Position numbers and translations under genes: made by a program. DNA of 51,237 nt. Origin: Pricia antarctica. Lineage in GTDB: Bacteria > Bacteroidota > Bacteroidia > Flavobacteriales > Flavobacteriaceae. The notes under the pieces were generated by a model. It saw nothing but the letters and a program-made list of their open reading frames with translations, searched no databases and was not told the origin of the DNA. Positions 9,802-17,482 of this stretch are shown piece after piece. Location of the stretch: NCBI GenBank assembly GCA_011050085.1, contig DRGL01000019.1, positions 1 to 51,237 of the forward strand, given 5' to 3'. Every line of letters begins with the position of its first letter. The stretch's first letter is position 1.

Positions 9802-10605
9802 TTAGTCTTTCTTGACGCTCAACACCAAAACAGGTATCCGTGACGAAAACTCTGACTTAGGTATCGTGTCCTTTTCCCAAAGGTTTTTAAAGAAGCCTCT
9901 TTTTCTTCTGAACACGCACAAAAGATCTGGCTGTTGCGATTGTAAGTGCTCAAGTACGCCTAAATACGTGCTGGGTGCTTCAGTAAGGGTCAGTTGCGAA
10001 CTGATATCCATTAAAGCCGTATTTATCTTTAGGTCGTCATCTGAATACCCTGGTGTCTTTACCATGAGAAGATTCACTTTGGCATTTGACATTTTCTGAA
10101 TCGATATCAAAGGATCCAGAATACGTTTACGCTTCAAAATACCCGACTTAAATACGGTTAGAATCGTTTTCATCGGTTTGAGCGTGGTCCCCTTTGGCAC
10201 GATCAACGTAGGTATATCTGTCCGTTTAACAATTCTACCTGAAGTATATCCCAAATACAATTCTTCTTTTACATCATTACTTCGCGGGGCCATAATAATC
10301 AAATCGATACCGAGTTCTTTATCGATATCCTTTAAACCATCTACAATATCACCATTATACGTGGCAATATTGATTTGCACATTTTTGGAATCTACCTTTT
10401 CGATGACAGCCCTTACATGTTCATTGCTGCTTTTCGCTACTTTTTTCTCGACATTCGCCAAACTTTTACCGGCACCGACCGAAACATTGAACACTTCCAT
10501 TACGTAAATTTTTGCCCCAAATTCAGCCGCGAAATCTGTAGCATATTGTAAAGTGTGAAAAGAATCGGAAGATGTGCCTATGGGCACCAAGATATTTTTT
10601 ATCAT
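9802..10605 (-). CDS. Tandem-domain universal stress protein (UspA family)
   Basis: A 267-residue cytoplasmic protein of two Usp domains. The first starts MIKNILVPIGTSSDS, the usual beta-1 and nucleotide-loop region, continues with LQYATDFAAEFGAKIYVMEV, and ends in LIIMAPRSN and IVKRTDIPTLIVP. The second, more divergent domain begins MKTILTVFKSG and ends RIPVLVLSVKK. The ATP-binding G-x2-G-x9-G(S/T) signature is not clearly complete (GYTSGRIVKRT only), so ATP binding is uncertain. The frame is open for 39 more codons upstream to 10722, but that would overlap the divergent acetyltransferase gene, and MIKNILVPIG is the standard family N-terminus. Usp proteins respond to starvation and stress; the specific role is unknown. 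Confidence 0.9.
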   Translation of the reverse strand: MIKNILVPIGTSSDSFHTLQYATDFAAEFGAKIYVMEVFNVSVGAGKSLANVEKKVAKSSNEHVRAVIEKVDSKNVQINIATYNGDIVDGLKDIDKELGIDLIIMAPRSNDVKEELYLGYTSGRIVKRTDIPTLIVPKGTTLKPMKTILTVFKSGILKRKRILDPLISIQKMSNAKVNLLMVKTPGYSDDDLKINTALMDISSQLTLTEAPSTYLGVLEHLQSQQPDLLCVFRRKRGFFKNLWEKDTIPKSEFSSRIPVLVLSVKKD

Positions 10606-10651
10606 AACGGTTAGTGTTAAAGTTTTAAATTTACGATAAAATCGTTCAAAC

Positions 10652-11155
10652 ATGATTCGACGGGCAAAGATAACTGAAATACCTGATATACTTTCTATTA
10701 CCAAGGCTTGTGCGGAAAGCATGATAGAAAAGGGAATCTTTCAATGGAATGAGCACTACCCTTCAAGAGAGGCCTTTGAAAAAGATATACAACGTGATGA
10801 ACTGTATGTGCTGGAAAATGGAAATGCGATTATGGGTACAATTGTGATTTCAACCTATATGGATGAAGAATATTCCCAAATTGATTGGCTAACAGCCGAT
10901 AGCAAAAATACATATATACATCGCTTATCGGTGCATCCCGATTTTCAGGGCAGAGGATTCGCCAAGCAAATGATGGATTTTGCGGAAGCCCATGCCCAAC
11001 AAATGGGATGCGCATCCGTTCGGTTGGATACATTTAGTCAAAATAAACGGAATCAAAAGTTCTATGAGTCCAGAGGATATCAAAGACTCGGTGACATTTT
11101 TTTTCCAAAACAGAGCGAGTATCCATTTCATTGTTATGAATTGGTTCTCCAATAA
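10652..11155 (+). CDS. GNAT-family N-acetyltransferase
   Basis: A 167-residue acetyl-CoA-dependent acetyltransferase. The N-terminus MIRRAKITEIPDI is the usual GNAT beta-1/alpha-1. The acetyl-CoA binding motif A is IHRLSVHPDFQGRGFAKQMM (Q/R-x-x-G-x-G/A type), followed by CASVRLDTFSQNKRNQKFYE and SRGYQRLGDIFF, typical of motif B. The acceptor substrate is unknown. It is divergent from the universal stress gene (46 bases between starts) and about 40 bases upstream of the MATE exporter on the same strand, so the two may be co-transcribed. Confidence 0.9.
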   Translation: MIRRAKITEIPDILSITKACAESMIEKGIFQWNEHYPSREAFEKDIQRDELYVLENGNAIMGTIVISTYMDEEYSQIDWLTADSKNTYIHRLSVHPDFQGRGFAKQMMDFAEAHAQQMGCASVRLDTFSQNKRNQKFYESRGYQRLGDIFFPKQSEYPFHCYELVLQ

Positions 11156-11194
11156 TGCAATCTTCATTTGACCAGCTCTTAAATTCCGCATACC

Positions 11195-12538
11195 TTGCCG
11201 CACTTGAAAAATGCAATTAATTTTAAAACAATCAACCGCTTGGCCATTCCGGCGACAATTGCGGGTATTGCCGAACCACTGTTGTCCATTACCGATACGG
11301 CCATTGTTGGCAACATACCTATAGACGGGGTCGAATCGCTAGCGGCGGCAGGCATCGTGGGTTCGTTTCTTTCAATGTTGATTTGGGTATTGGGCCAGAC
11401 CCGTAGTGCCATTTCTGCTATTATTTCGCAATATCTCGGTGCCGGACGAATCGAAGAGGTCAAAACATTGCCGGCACAGGCCATCTTTCTAAACATTGCA
11501 TTAAGTCTTCTTATCTTACTTTCCACCATTTTTGTTGTTGAAGACATCTTTACGTTGTTCAATGCGACCGGAAAAATCTTGGAATATTGCATCTCTTACT
11601 ATTCCATTCGCGTCTGGGGTTTTCCATTGACACTTTTTGTATTCGCGGTAATGGGTATTTTCAGGGGATTACAGAACACGTATTACCCTATGCTAATCGC
11701 TATTGTAGGGGCCGTGCTCAATATCGGACTCGATTTCATTTTGGTCTATGGTATAGAAGGATGTATTCCTGCCCTCTATCTTGAAGGTGCCGCTTATGCT
11801 AGCTTAATTGCACAGGGTACTATGGCCGTTATGGCGTTTGTATTGCTATATACTAAAACCGATATAAGTCTTCGGTTGCGATTACCTTTCAATCCTGAAC
11901 TCGGTAGGCTTATCGGAATGAGCCTAAACCTTTTTGTACGCACGATTGCCTTAAATATGGCCATGCTCTTGGCGGTTCGGGAGGCTACCGATATGGGGCC
12001 CAGATATATCGGAGCGCATACTATTGCCATAAATCTATGGTTATTTTCTTCTTTTTTTATTGATGGATACGGCGCGGCAGCAAACATTATGGGCGGACGC
12101 CTTCTAGGCGCCAAAAATTTTGACGGACTTTGGGAGTTGGCCAAAAAAATTACCGGATACGGTGCTGTGGTAAGTTTGGTGTTGATGCTTGCCGCTTTTA
12201 TTTTTTACTATCCGATAGGGAATATCTTTTCTAATGAGACCATCGTTCTTGAGACCTTTTATGCCGTGTTCTTTATACTAATTTTAGGATTGCCCATAAA
12301 TACGGTGGCTTTTGTTTTGGATGGTCTTTTTAAAGGATTGGGAGAAATGAAATACTTGCGGAACATCCTTTTAGCGGCCACATTTTTAGGATTTGTTCCC
12401 ATTCTGTATCTTGGGAAATACCTGGATTGGAAACTTTATGGTATATGGATAGCTTTTACCGTTTGGATGCTTATCCGGGGCATCGCCTTGGTCTGGAAGT
12501 TTCGAAGAAAGTTTCGGCCATTGTTGCAAAACGCTTAA
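11195..12538 (+). CDS. MATE-family efflux transporter (DinF-like)
   Basis: A 447-residue inner-membrane protein with twelve predicted helices in two MatE halves. It exports drugs or other organic cations using a Na+ or H+ gradient. The first helix region reads INRLAIPATIAGIAEPLLSI and TDTAIVGNIPI, matching the MATE N-terminus (R-L..P.......L....D....G). FRGLQNTYYPMLIAIVGAVL matches the fourth helix and loop of DinF-like members. No in-frame ATG lies upstream before a stop; translation probably starts at TTG 11195 or TTG 11204, the second giving MKNAINFK. The gene follows the GNAT gene and precedes an enoyl-CoA hydratase gene closely (31 bases). Confidence 0.92.
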   Translation: MPHLKNAINFKTINRLAIPATIAGIAEPLLSITDTAIVGNIPIDGVESLAAAGIVGSFLSMLIWVLGQTRSAISAIISQYLGAGRIEEVKTLPAQAIFLNIALSLLILLSTIFVVEDIFTLFNATGKILEYCISYYSIRVWGFPLTLFVFAVMGIFRGLQNTYYPMLIAIVGAVLNIGLDFILVYGIEGCIPALYLEGAAYASLIAQGTMAVMAFVLLYTKTDISLRLRLPFNPELGRLIGMSLNLFVRTIALNMAMLLAVREATDMGPRYIGAHTIAINLWLFSSFFIDGYGAAANIMGGRLLGAKNFDGLWELAKKITGYGAVVSLVLMLAAFIFYYPIGNIFSNETIVLETFYAVFFILILGLPINTVAFVLDGLFKGLGEMKYLRNILLAATFLGFVPILYLGKYLDWKLYGIWIAFTVWMLIRGIALVWKFRRKFRPLLQNA

Positions 12539-12569
12539 ATTTGAAAGGCGAACTTCTTAACGACAGCCT

Positions 12570-13337
12570 ATGGGAACAGATAGACAAAATGGAAGCCTTT
12601 TTATCGACATCACTGGTAAAGTTGCCAAGGTAGAATTTGGACATCCTGCAGGTAATTCGTTCACCGCTGAAATGCTAGATCGATTCGCCGCGGAGCTTCA
12701 TAAACTCTCGATGAACGAGACTATCTCAGTCATCGTTCTACAATCGGAAGGTGAAAGGGCATTCTGTGGCGGTGCCTCTTTCGAGGAACTGATGTCCATT
12801 TCGAATCTTGATGAAGGTAAGGTCTTTTTCAGCGGCTTTGCCAACGTCATTAACGCCATGCGCACTTGCCCGAAGATAATTGTCGGAAGGGTTCAGGGCA
12901 AAACGGTCGGTGGCGGCGTAGGCCTTGCCGCTTCCTGTGATTATGTGTTCGCCTCTGAGGCAGCTTCCATACGATTATCCGAACTTTCTATCGGTATCGC
13001 AGCCTTGGTCATCGAACCGGCCGTAACCCGAAAAATAGGTGAAGCGGCAATTTCAGAACTATCGCTTTCCCCAACGGAATGGAAAAGTGCCTATTGGGCG
13101 CAAGAAAAAGGGCTTTTTTCAAAGGTTTTCGACAATCTAAAGGAGTTAGATGAAGCTTTGGTTTTTTTCTCCGAACAGCTATCCAACTATAACCCACAGG
13201 CCTTAGCCGATTGGAAGAAGGTTCTTTGGGAAGGAACGTCCCATTGGGATAACCTCCTAAAGGAACGCGCTGGCATTACCGGTAGATTAGTGCTATCGGA
13301 ATTCACTAAAAATGCAATCTCAAAATTCAAAAAGTAA
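12570..13337 (+). CDS. Enoyl-CoA hydratase/isomerase family protein
   Basis: A 255-residue crotonase-fold enzyme acting on acyl-CoA thioesters. The oxyanion-hole segments are AFCGGASFEEL (65-75) and GKTVGGGVGLAASCDYVFA (110-128). The first catalytic Glu of classical enoyl-CoA hydratase (GGGCEL) is Gly here, while the second is likely kept as Glu138 in IRLSELSIGI. This pattern resembles methylglutaconyl-CoA hydratase (LiuC) of leucine breakdown more than the fatty-acid enzymes, but the substrate cannot be fixed by motif. The ATG at 12570 gives the usual short N-terminus. A tiny membrane-protein gene follows 18 bases after the stop. Confidence 0.88.
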   Translation: MGTDRQNGSLFIDITGKVAKVEFGHPAGNSFTAEMLDRFAAELHKLSMNETISVIVLQSEGERAFCGGASFEELMSISNLDEGKVFFSGFANVINAMRTCPKIIVGRVQGKTVGGGVGLAASCDYVFASEAASIRLSELSIGIAALVIEPAVTRKIGEAAISELSLSPTEWKSAYWAQEKGLFSKVFDNLKELDEALVFFSEQLSNYNPQALADWKKVLWEGTSHWDNLLKERAGITGRLVLSEFTKNAISKFKK

Positions 13338-13355
13338 TCCTTCAAAAAATGCATT

Positions 13356-13451
13356 ATGAGCGGAAATATAATTTTTCTTCTACTTGCGGTCATCGTAGTC
13401 GCTATCTGGATTTTCAATCGTTGGCGGGGCAACAAGATGCACGGTAAATGA
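13356..13451 (+). CDS. Putative 31-residue membrane peptide
   Basis: A 31-codon frame beginning MSGNIIFLLLAVIVVAIWIF and ending in a basic tail (NRWRGNKMHGK): one clean transmembrane helix with positive residues after it. It lies 18 bases downstream of the enoyl-CoA hydratase stop and is probably on the same transcript. Such single-helix proteins are easily missed. It has no known family that I can name. Confidence 0.45.
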   Translation: MSGNIIFLLLAVIVVAIWIFNRWRGNKMHGK

Positions 13452-13527
13452 GCCGGCATAGCAAACTTTTTCGAAACATATTAAGTATCCCAGTCATTTT
13501 TCATGTCAGCTAAAACCTCGAGCAATC

Positions 13528-13749
13528 ATGAAACAAAAGCACTATGAATTGGTAAAAGAGGATTGTAGCGGTAAAAGTATTTGCCAAAAAATATATTAAT
13601 ACTAATTGGTATAAAACCTCAATTTGTACGATGTAGTAGGCCAGGCCGATGATAATGGTGTAGTGAAATGGTAGAATTGGCAACGAAGGTTACTGTTAAA
13701 AAACCCGGACGGATTATTGGTCAATGTATCATCCCATTCCGAATTTTGA
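13528..13749 (+). pseudogene. Possible remnant of an unidentified small gene
   Basis: An ATG at 13528 opens MKQKHYELVKEDCSGKSICQ and stops. After a frame change, positions 13621-13749 read LYDVVGQADDNGVVKW, a stop, then RRLLLKNPDGLLVNVSSHSEF and a second stop. The pieces look like protein in sequence and would join to about 70 residues. I do not recognise the family, so a chance reading cannot be excluded. Confidence 0.3.
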
Positions 13750-13758
13750 TTTTTGACC

Positions 13759-14124
13759 ATGGCAACAACCGACAACTTCTATCTCAACCAACAAGAACCT
13801 AACAAAAGCTGTCTGCTTGCCTTACGAAAAATCATTTTGGAACAGGATAAAGCGATTACAGAAACGCTCAAATATGGTATGCCGTGCTTTTGCTATCGAA
13901 AGAAGATGTTCTGCTATCTCTGGAAGGACAAAAAAACGGAAGAACCGTACATCCTTTTTGTCGAAGGAAAACACCTTGACCACACCGAACTGGAGCAGGG
14001 TAAGCGTTCTCGAATGAAAATCTATAGAATAGATCCGTATAAAGACCTACCCCTGAATACTATCGAGGGGTTATTGTCCGATGTTTTGAATTTGTACAGA
14101 AACGGAATTATTGAAATTAAGTAA
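13759..14124 (+). CDS. DUF1801-family (YdhG-like) protein
   Basis: A 121-residue protein of the DUF1801 type. The family pattern is visible as LRKIILEQDKAITETLKYGM followed by PCFCYRKKMFCYLWKDKK, then an ILFVEGKHLDH strand and a C-terminal helical part. DUF1801 proteins have an SRPBCC-unrelated alpha/beta fold; some are called intracellular iron chaperone frataxin-like, but the function is unproven. The ATG at 13759 is preferred to an in-frame TTG two codons earlier. It is followed by the remains of a DUF4287-DUF5655 gene. Confidence 0.7.
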   Translation: MATTDNFYLNQQEPNKSCLLALRKIILEQDKAITETLKYGMPCFCYRKKMFCYLWKDKKTEEPYILFVEGKHLDHTELEQGKRSRMKIYRIDPYKDLPLNTIEGLLSDVLNLYRNGIIEIK

Positions 14125-14182
14125 CTTAGCATAAAGCAGGATAAAAAAGACCTGAAATCAAAAGCTAAACTATCGTACGAAA

Positions 14183-14547
14183 ATGGAAAAAGCATTACAA
14201 ACCATAATCGACAATAAGCCGGCGAAAAAAGGGAAATTGCTGAACCAATGGAAAGTGCTTCTCAAAACAAAATCGTTCACTAAACACTCGGAGGAAGTAG
14301 ATTTCTCCTAAAAAAAACAAGTGTCAGCATTATACTGAAATTGCCATTCGCACGCATAAAACCGGGCACCAAAACAAGAATTAATCTAGGGTTAACGTTA
14401 AAGGATAAACCGACAACCGAGCGATTGCTAAATTCCGGGCCTTTTGGAACGATATGTACACATCGGGTAAAATTATCTAACGCCAATCAAGTAAATAGCG
14501 AATTAGAGAATTGGTTTAGAGAGGCTTATCTAAAAGTAGATTTATAA
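14183..14547 (+). pseudogene. Broken DUF4287-DUF5655 gene
   Basis: From ATG 14183 the frame reads MEKALQTIIDNKPAKKGKLL then QWKVLLKTKSFTKHSEEV, which has the pattern of a DUF4287 domain. A stop follows (14307-14309); in the next frame FLLKK continues, as expected after HSEEV. The middle of the protein is missing, and the frame then gives PFARIKPGTKTRINLGLTL and GPFGTICTHRVKLSNANQV with LENWFREAY, the conserved C-terminal DUF5655 part, ending at 14547. So there is both a frameshift and an internal deletion. Intact relatives are usually about 190 residues or more; this locus could encode fewer than 120 of them. Confidence 0.75.
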
Positions 14548-14613
14548 ATCCAATGGATGGCATACTTTATTTCACAGTATTAAGTAGCGTTTACGGCCAA
14601 ATGTCGCAATAAA

Positions 14614-15459
14614 ATGAAGATACCCTTGATCCTGATTGCACTTATTTGCTTCTCTTCATGTCATAAAACGAAGAAAACTATCCATGATATAAAAAGGAAG
14701 GCAAACATAGACAATGAAATTGTAAAAACTGAATTTCAGTCTTTAATCGATGCTGCCGATGTTGAGGGTGCAGTACTACTTTATGATTTTGAAAAGGATG
14801 TGTTTTATTCGAATAACTTTACATGGGCAAAGGAAGGAAAATTGCCTGCATCCACCTTCAAAATAGCCAATTCGATTATCGGGCTTGAAACTGGGGTCAT
14901 TGAAAACGATAGTATGATTTTTAAATGGGATGGTAAACCAAAGGGGAACACGAATTGGGAGCAAGACTTAGTATTGAGGGATGCCTTTCATGTATCGTGT
15001 GTACCCTGTTATCAAGATGTTGCCCGCAACATCGGCGAAATCCGGATGAACCAATATCTTGAACAACTTCATTATGGTGATATGGATGTTGATTCGAAAA
15101 CAATCGACACTTTCTGGTTGATGGGCGACTCCCGAATAAGTCAAATGCAACAGATTGATTTTTTAAAACGATTCTATTCTACTGAACTTCCCATTTCAGA
15201 AAGGACTCATGAAATAATAAAGAAATTATTGATTATCGAAAAAACGAATCAGTACCGGCTAAGCGGAAAGACCGGACTGTCAAATGTAAATGAAGATTAT
15301 AATGGATGGTTCGTTGGCTATATGGAAATGGCACACAATACCTATTTTTTCGCTACGAATATTGTTCCAAAAAAAGACTTCGATTTTGATACTTTTATCA
15401 AAAAGAGGGTGGACTTGACAATCGCGGCATTGGAACTCATCGAGATACAAAAAGACTAA
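14614..15459 (+). CDS. Class D (OXA-type) serine beta-lactamase, lipoprotein
   Basis: A 281-residue periplasmic lipoprotein that would hydrolyse beta-lactams through an acyl-enzyme. The signal peptide ends in FSSC (lipidated Cys16). All class D landmarks are present in order: the nucleophile motif S80-T-F-K83 in PASTFKIANS, with Lys83 the usual carbamylated base; S128-C-V130 (SxV) in HVSCVPCYQ; YGD at 154-156 where most OXA enzymes have YGN; the omega-loop FWL with Trp168; and K219-T-G in LSGKTGLS, followed by GWFVGY. Regulatory BlaR homologues have similar domains but are membrane proteins, so an enzyme is more likely. No mobile element flanks it, which suggests an intrinsic gene. The spectrum cannot be read from sequence. 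Confidence 0.92.
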   Translation: MKIPLILIALICFSSCHKTKKTIHDIKRKANIDNEIVKTEFQSLIDAADVEGAVLLYDFEKDVFYSNNFTWAKEGKLPASTFKIANSIIGLETGVIENDSMIFKWDGKPKGNTNWEQDLVLRDAFHVSCVPCYQDVARNIGEIRMNQYLEQLHYGDMDVDSKTIDTFWLMGDSRISQMQQIDFLKRFYSTELPISERTHEIIKKLLIIEKTNQYRLSGKTGLSNVNEDYNGWFVGYMEMAHNTYFFATNIVPKKDFDFDTFIKKRVDLTIAALELIEIQKD

Positions 15460-15500
15460 AGTAAAACCAATTTTAGGTATTTGAAAATCTTTTGCATCCC

Positions 15501-16424
15501 ATGACATCCAAAGAAATCCGGCTTCAACCCGAATACATTAACCGCATCAATAAGGCATTGGTTTTTATCGACCATAATTTGGATACCCCACTGAATTTGG
15601 AAACAGTCGCAACCATTGCCTGTTATTCCCCCTATCACTTTCACAGATTGTTCAAGGCCATTACCAGCGAGACGCTGAACGACTATATTACACGAACACG
15701 TATCGAGAAGGCCGCTTCAGTGTTAATGCATCGAAAAGAAATATCCGTTACGGAGCTTTTGTTCCGCTATGGATTTACAAGTCAATCTTCATTTACCAGA
15801 GCCTTCAAGAACTTCTACGGAGTATCGCCCAGGGCGTTCAGAAAACAATACATTGATCGGCATAGCAAAATACGGCAATCGGAAAGCAAGAATGGTCAAG
15901 TACAGCAACGCTTTGAAAAATATATTTGTAACATCAATACTCTAAAACAATGGATTGAGATGAATTCAAATATTGAAAGCAAGGAAATTTCCGAACTACA
16001 TCTAGCCAGTATTACTCAAATCGGAACGAGGGGTATAGAGCAAGCCTTTGAACGTCTTATACATTGGGCGGTACCTAAAGGTCTATTCGATAATCCAAAT
16101 ACAAAAATGGCTAGGATTTTCTACGATAGTTTTAAAATCACATCGGCAGATAAAGTGCGTATGAGTGTCGGTTTACTTACCGACAAGCCTTTCAAAGCCG
16201 ATGGTGAGATACATGAAATAACTATCAAACCCTCAAAATGTATCGTTGGCCGTTTTGAAATAACACCTGATGAATTCGAAAAAGCTTGGAGCGGACTTTT
16301 TATTTGGATGAACGAAAACGGGTATAGAAAAGCGGAAGGAAATCCGTTTGAAATCTACCAGAACGACTTTAGGGAGCATCCGGAGAACAAGTGTATTGTA
16401 GATATGCATATTCCTATTGCATAG
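15501..16424 (+). CDS. AraC-family regulator with GyrI-like C-terminal domain
   Basis: A 307-residue transcription factor. The N-terminal AraC double helix-turn-helix spans about residues 10-115 (LNLETVATIACYSPYHFHRL, then SVTELLFRYGFTSQSSFTRA and FKNFYGVSPRAFRKQY). Residues about 165-307 form a GyrI-like effector-binding domain (HLASITQIGTRG, CIVGRFEITPDEFEKAW, IYQNDFREHPENKCIVDMHI), a fold known for binding hydrophobic or cationic small molecules, as in Rob and SAV-type regulators. The ATG at 15501 is preferred to a TTG three codons upstream. It follows the beta-lactamase by 41 bases on the same strand, so they may share a transcript, but the regulatory target is unknown. Confidence 0.93.
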   Translation: MTSKEIRLQPEYINRINKALVFIDHNLDTPLNLETVATIACYSPYHFHRLFKAITSETLNDYITRTRIEKAASVLMHRKEISVTELLFRYGFTSQSSFTRAFKNFYGVSPRAFRKQYIDRHSKIRQSESKNGQVQQRFEKYICNINTLKQWIEMNSNIESKEISELHLASITQIGTRGIEQAFERLIHWAVPKGLFDNPNTKMARIFYDSFKITSADKVRMSVGLLTDKPFKADGEIHEITIKPSKCIVGRFEITPDEFEKAWSGLFIWMNENGYRKAEGNPFEIYQNDFREHPENKCIVDMHIPIA

Positions 16425-16464
16425 TAAGCAGTATATCAAGGTAAACTTAAGTGTTTAACACTGC

Positions 16465-17370
16465 TCAAAATTCATCATCCTCGGACTTCTTTCTCTTGAA
16501 CATCTCATGGATAGCCAGCGAATGCGGGAACGTTACCGCCGCTAAAAACGAGAAAAACAAGGCATAAAAGATATCGCGGTCTCTAAATACATAGTAGAGT
16601 GCCAAGATACCCGCTACGGAAATCATCCAAAAAGGAAATGCCGTTTTCAAATAATCTATAATACCCTTTTTATCGACCTTGTCGTAGAGAAAATGAATCT
16701 GGTCGTGTAGAGACGGTAAGCTGTGCCAAAAAATAAAATAAATAGCAAACCCCCAAATCAGCGAAGAAGTTTTGAAGATAATAGCGAATACAACTAGATA
16801 AAGTAGTTCGGCAAGTGTTTTACGCCTAAAGACCTTATCCTTCACGCCAAAGAAAATCCAGACAAGAGCCAAAATCGTAAGGTTGGTATAAAACAGATAT
16901 TCGATTGTGATTTTCGAAACAGCACTGCCACTAATTGCCGTTACGATTTTAATGACCTCTTCACTGTTTAGCCAAAATAACAGGCTAAGTATAAACATAC
17001 CGTAGGAAACATAAAGAATCCGCTTCAAAACATTATTGACCGACAAAACTTCATTTTCCCAATGTTGCTCCCCAAAGTGATATCCGCTGCATACTATGAA
17101 TATTGCAAGTGCAACGATCGGGAAAAAGTAAAACATACCGCAAGTCAACAATACAAATAGTACATAAAAACTTAAAATACGCCCAAAGGAGGCGGATACC
17201 TTCGATGTCTGAATTCTTGATATTAAAAAAATATCATTTGATCCGTGCAAAATACCGAAAGACAGAATGAGAAAAAAACCCAAAATAGTTTCGTGCTCGC
17301 TTTTAATCAGAGAAGTTAACCAGATACAGAAAAAACTAATCAGAATAATAATTTGCCTTAAATTTTTCAA
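16465..17370 (-). CDS. blh: Brp/Blh-type beta-carotene 15,15'-dioxygenase
   Basis: A 301-residue integral membrane protein that cleaves beta-carotene into two retinal molecules, the chromophore of the adjacent rhodopsin. About eight hydrophobic segments are visible. The histidine motifs of the Brp/Blh family are present: GILHGSNDIFLI (His42), SGYHFGEQHW (His98 and His103), YFIFWHSLPSLHDQIHF (His216, His222, His226) and FPHSLAIHEMF (His283, His288); several of these ligate the catalytic iron. No ATG precedes the first helix, so translation probably begins at TTG 17370 (LeuLysAsn read as MetLysAsn). It is divergent from the rhodopsin gene with 112 bases between them. Confidence 0.95.
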   Translation of the reverse strand: MKNLRQIIILISFFCIWLTSLIKSEHETILGFFLILSFGILHGSNDIFLISRIQTSKVSASFGRILSFYVLFVLLTCGMFYFFPIVALAIFIVCSGYHFGEQHWENEVLSVNNVLKRILYVSYGMFILSLLFWLNSEEVIKIVTAISGSAVSKITIEYLFYTNLTILALVWIFFGVKDKVFRRKTLAELLYLVVFAIIFKTSSLIWGFAIYFIFWHSLPSLHDQIHFLYDKVDKKGIIDYLKTAFPFWMISVAGILALYYVFRDRDIFYALFFSFLAAVTFPHSLAIHEMFKRKKSEDDEF

Positions 17371-17406
17371 AGAATTTATTTAGTCACTAATAATAGTATA
17401 TTTTTT

Positions 17407-17439
17407 TTGACGAATCAAAAAAAATTTTGTTTAACTTTA
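17407..17439 (+). promoter_or_regulatory. Likely promoter of the proteorhodopsin gene
   Basis: TTG at 17407-17409 and TAACTTTA at 17432-17439 (seven of eight matches to the Bacteroidota -7 consensus TAnnTTTG) are separated by 22 bases, within the spacing known for Flavobacterium. The predicted start of transcription lies about 35-40 bases before the rhodopsin ATG. Overlapping sequence would also have to serve the divergent blh gene. Confidence 0.5.
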
Positions 17440-17482
17440 AATGAATTTGATTAAACAAATTTAAAACTAAAAAACAAATGCT

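Noticed and set aside
10606-10722. 39-codon N-terminal extension of the universal stress protein
   Set aside because: It would overlap the divergent acetyltransferase start, and the family N-terminus MIKNILVPIG begins at 10605.
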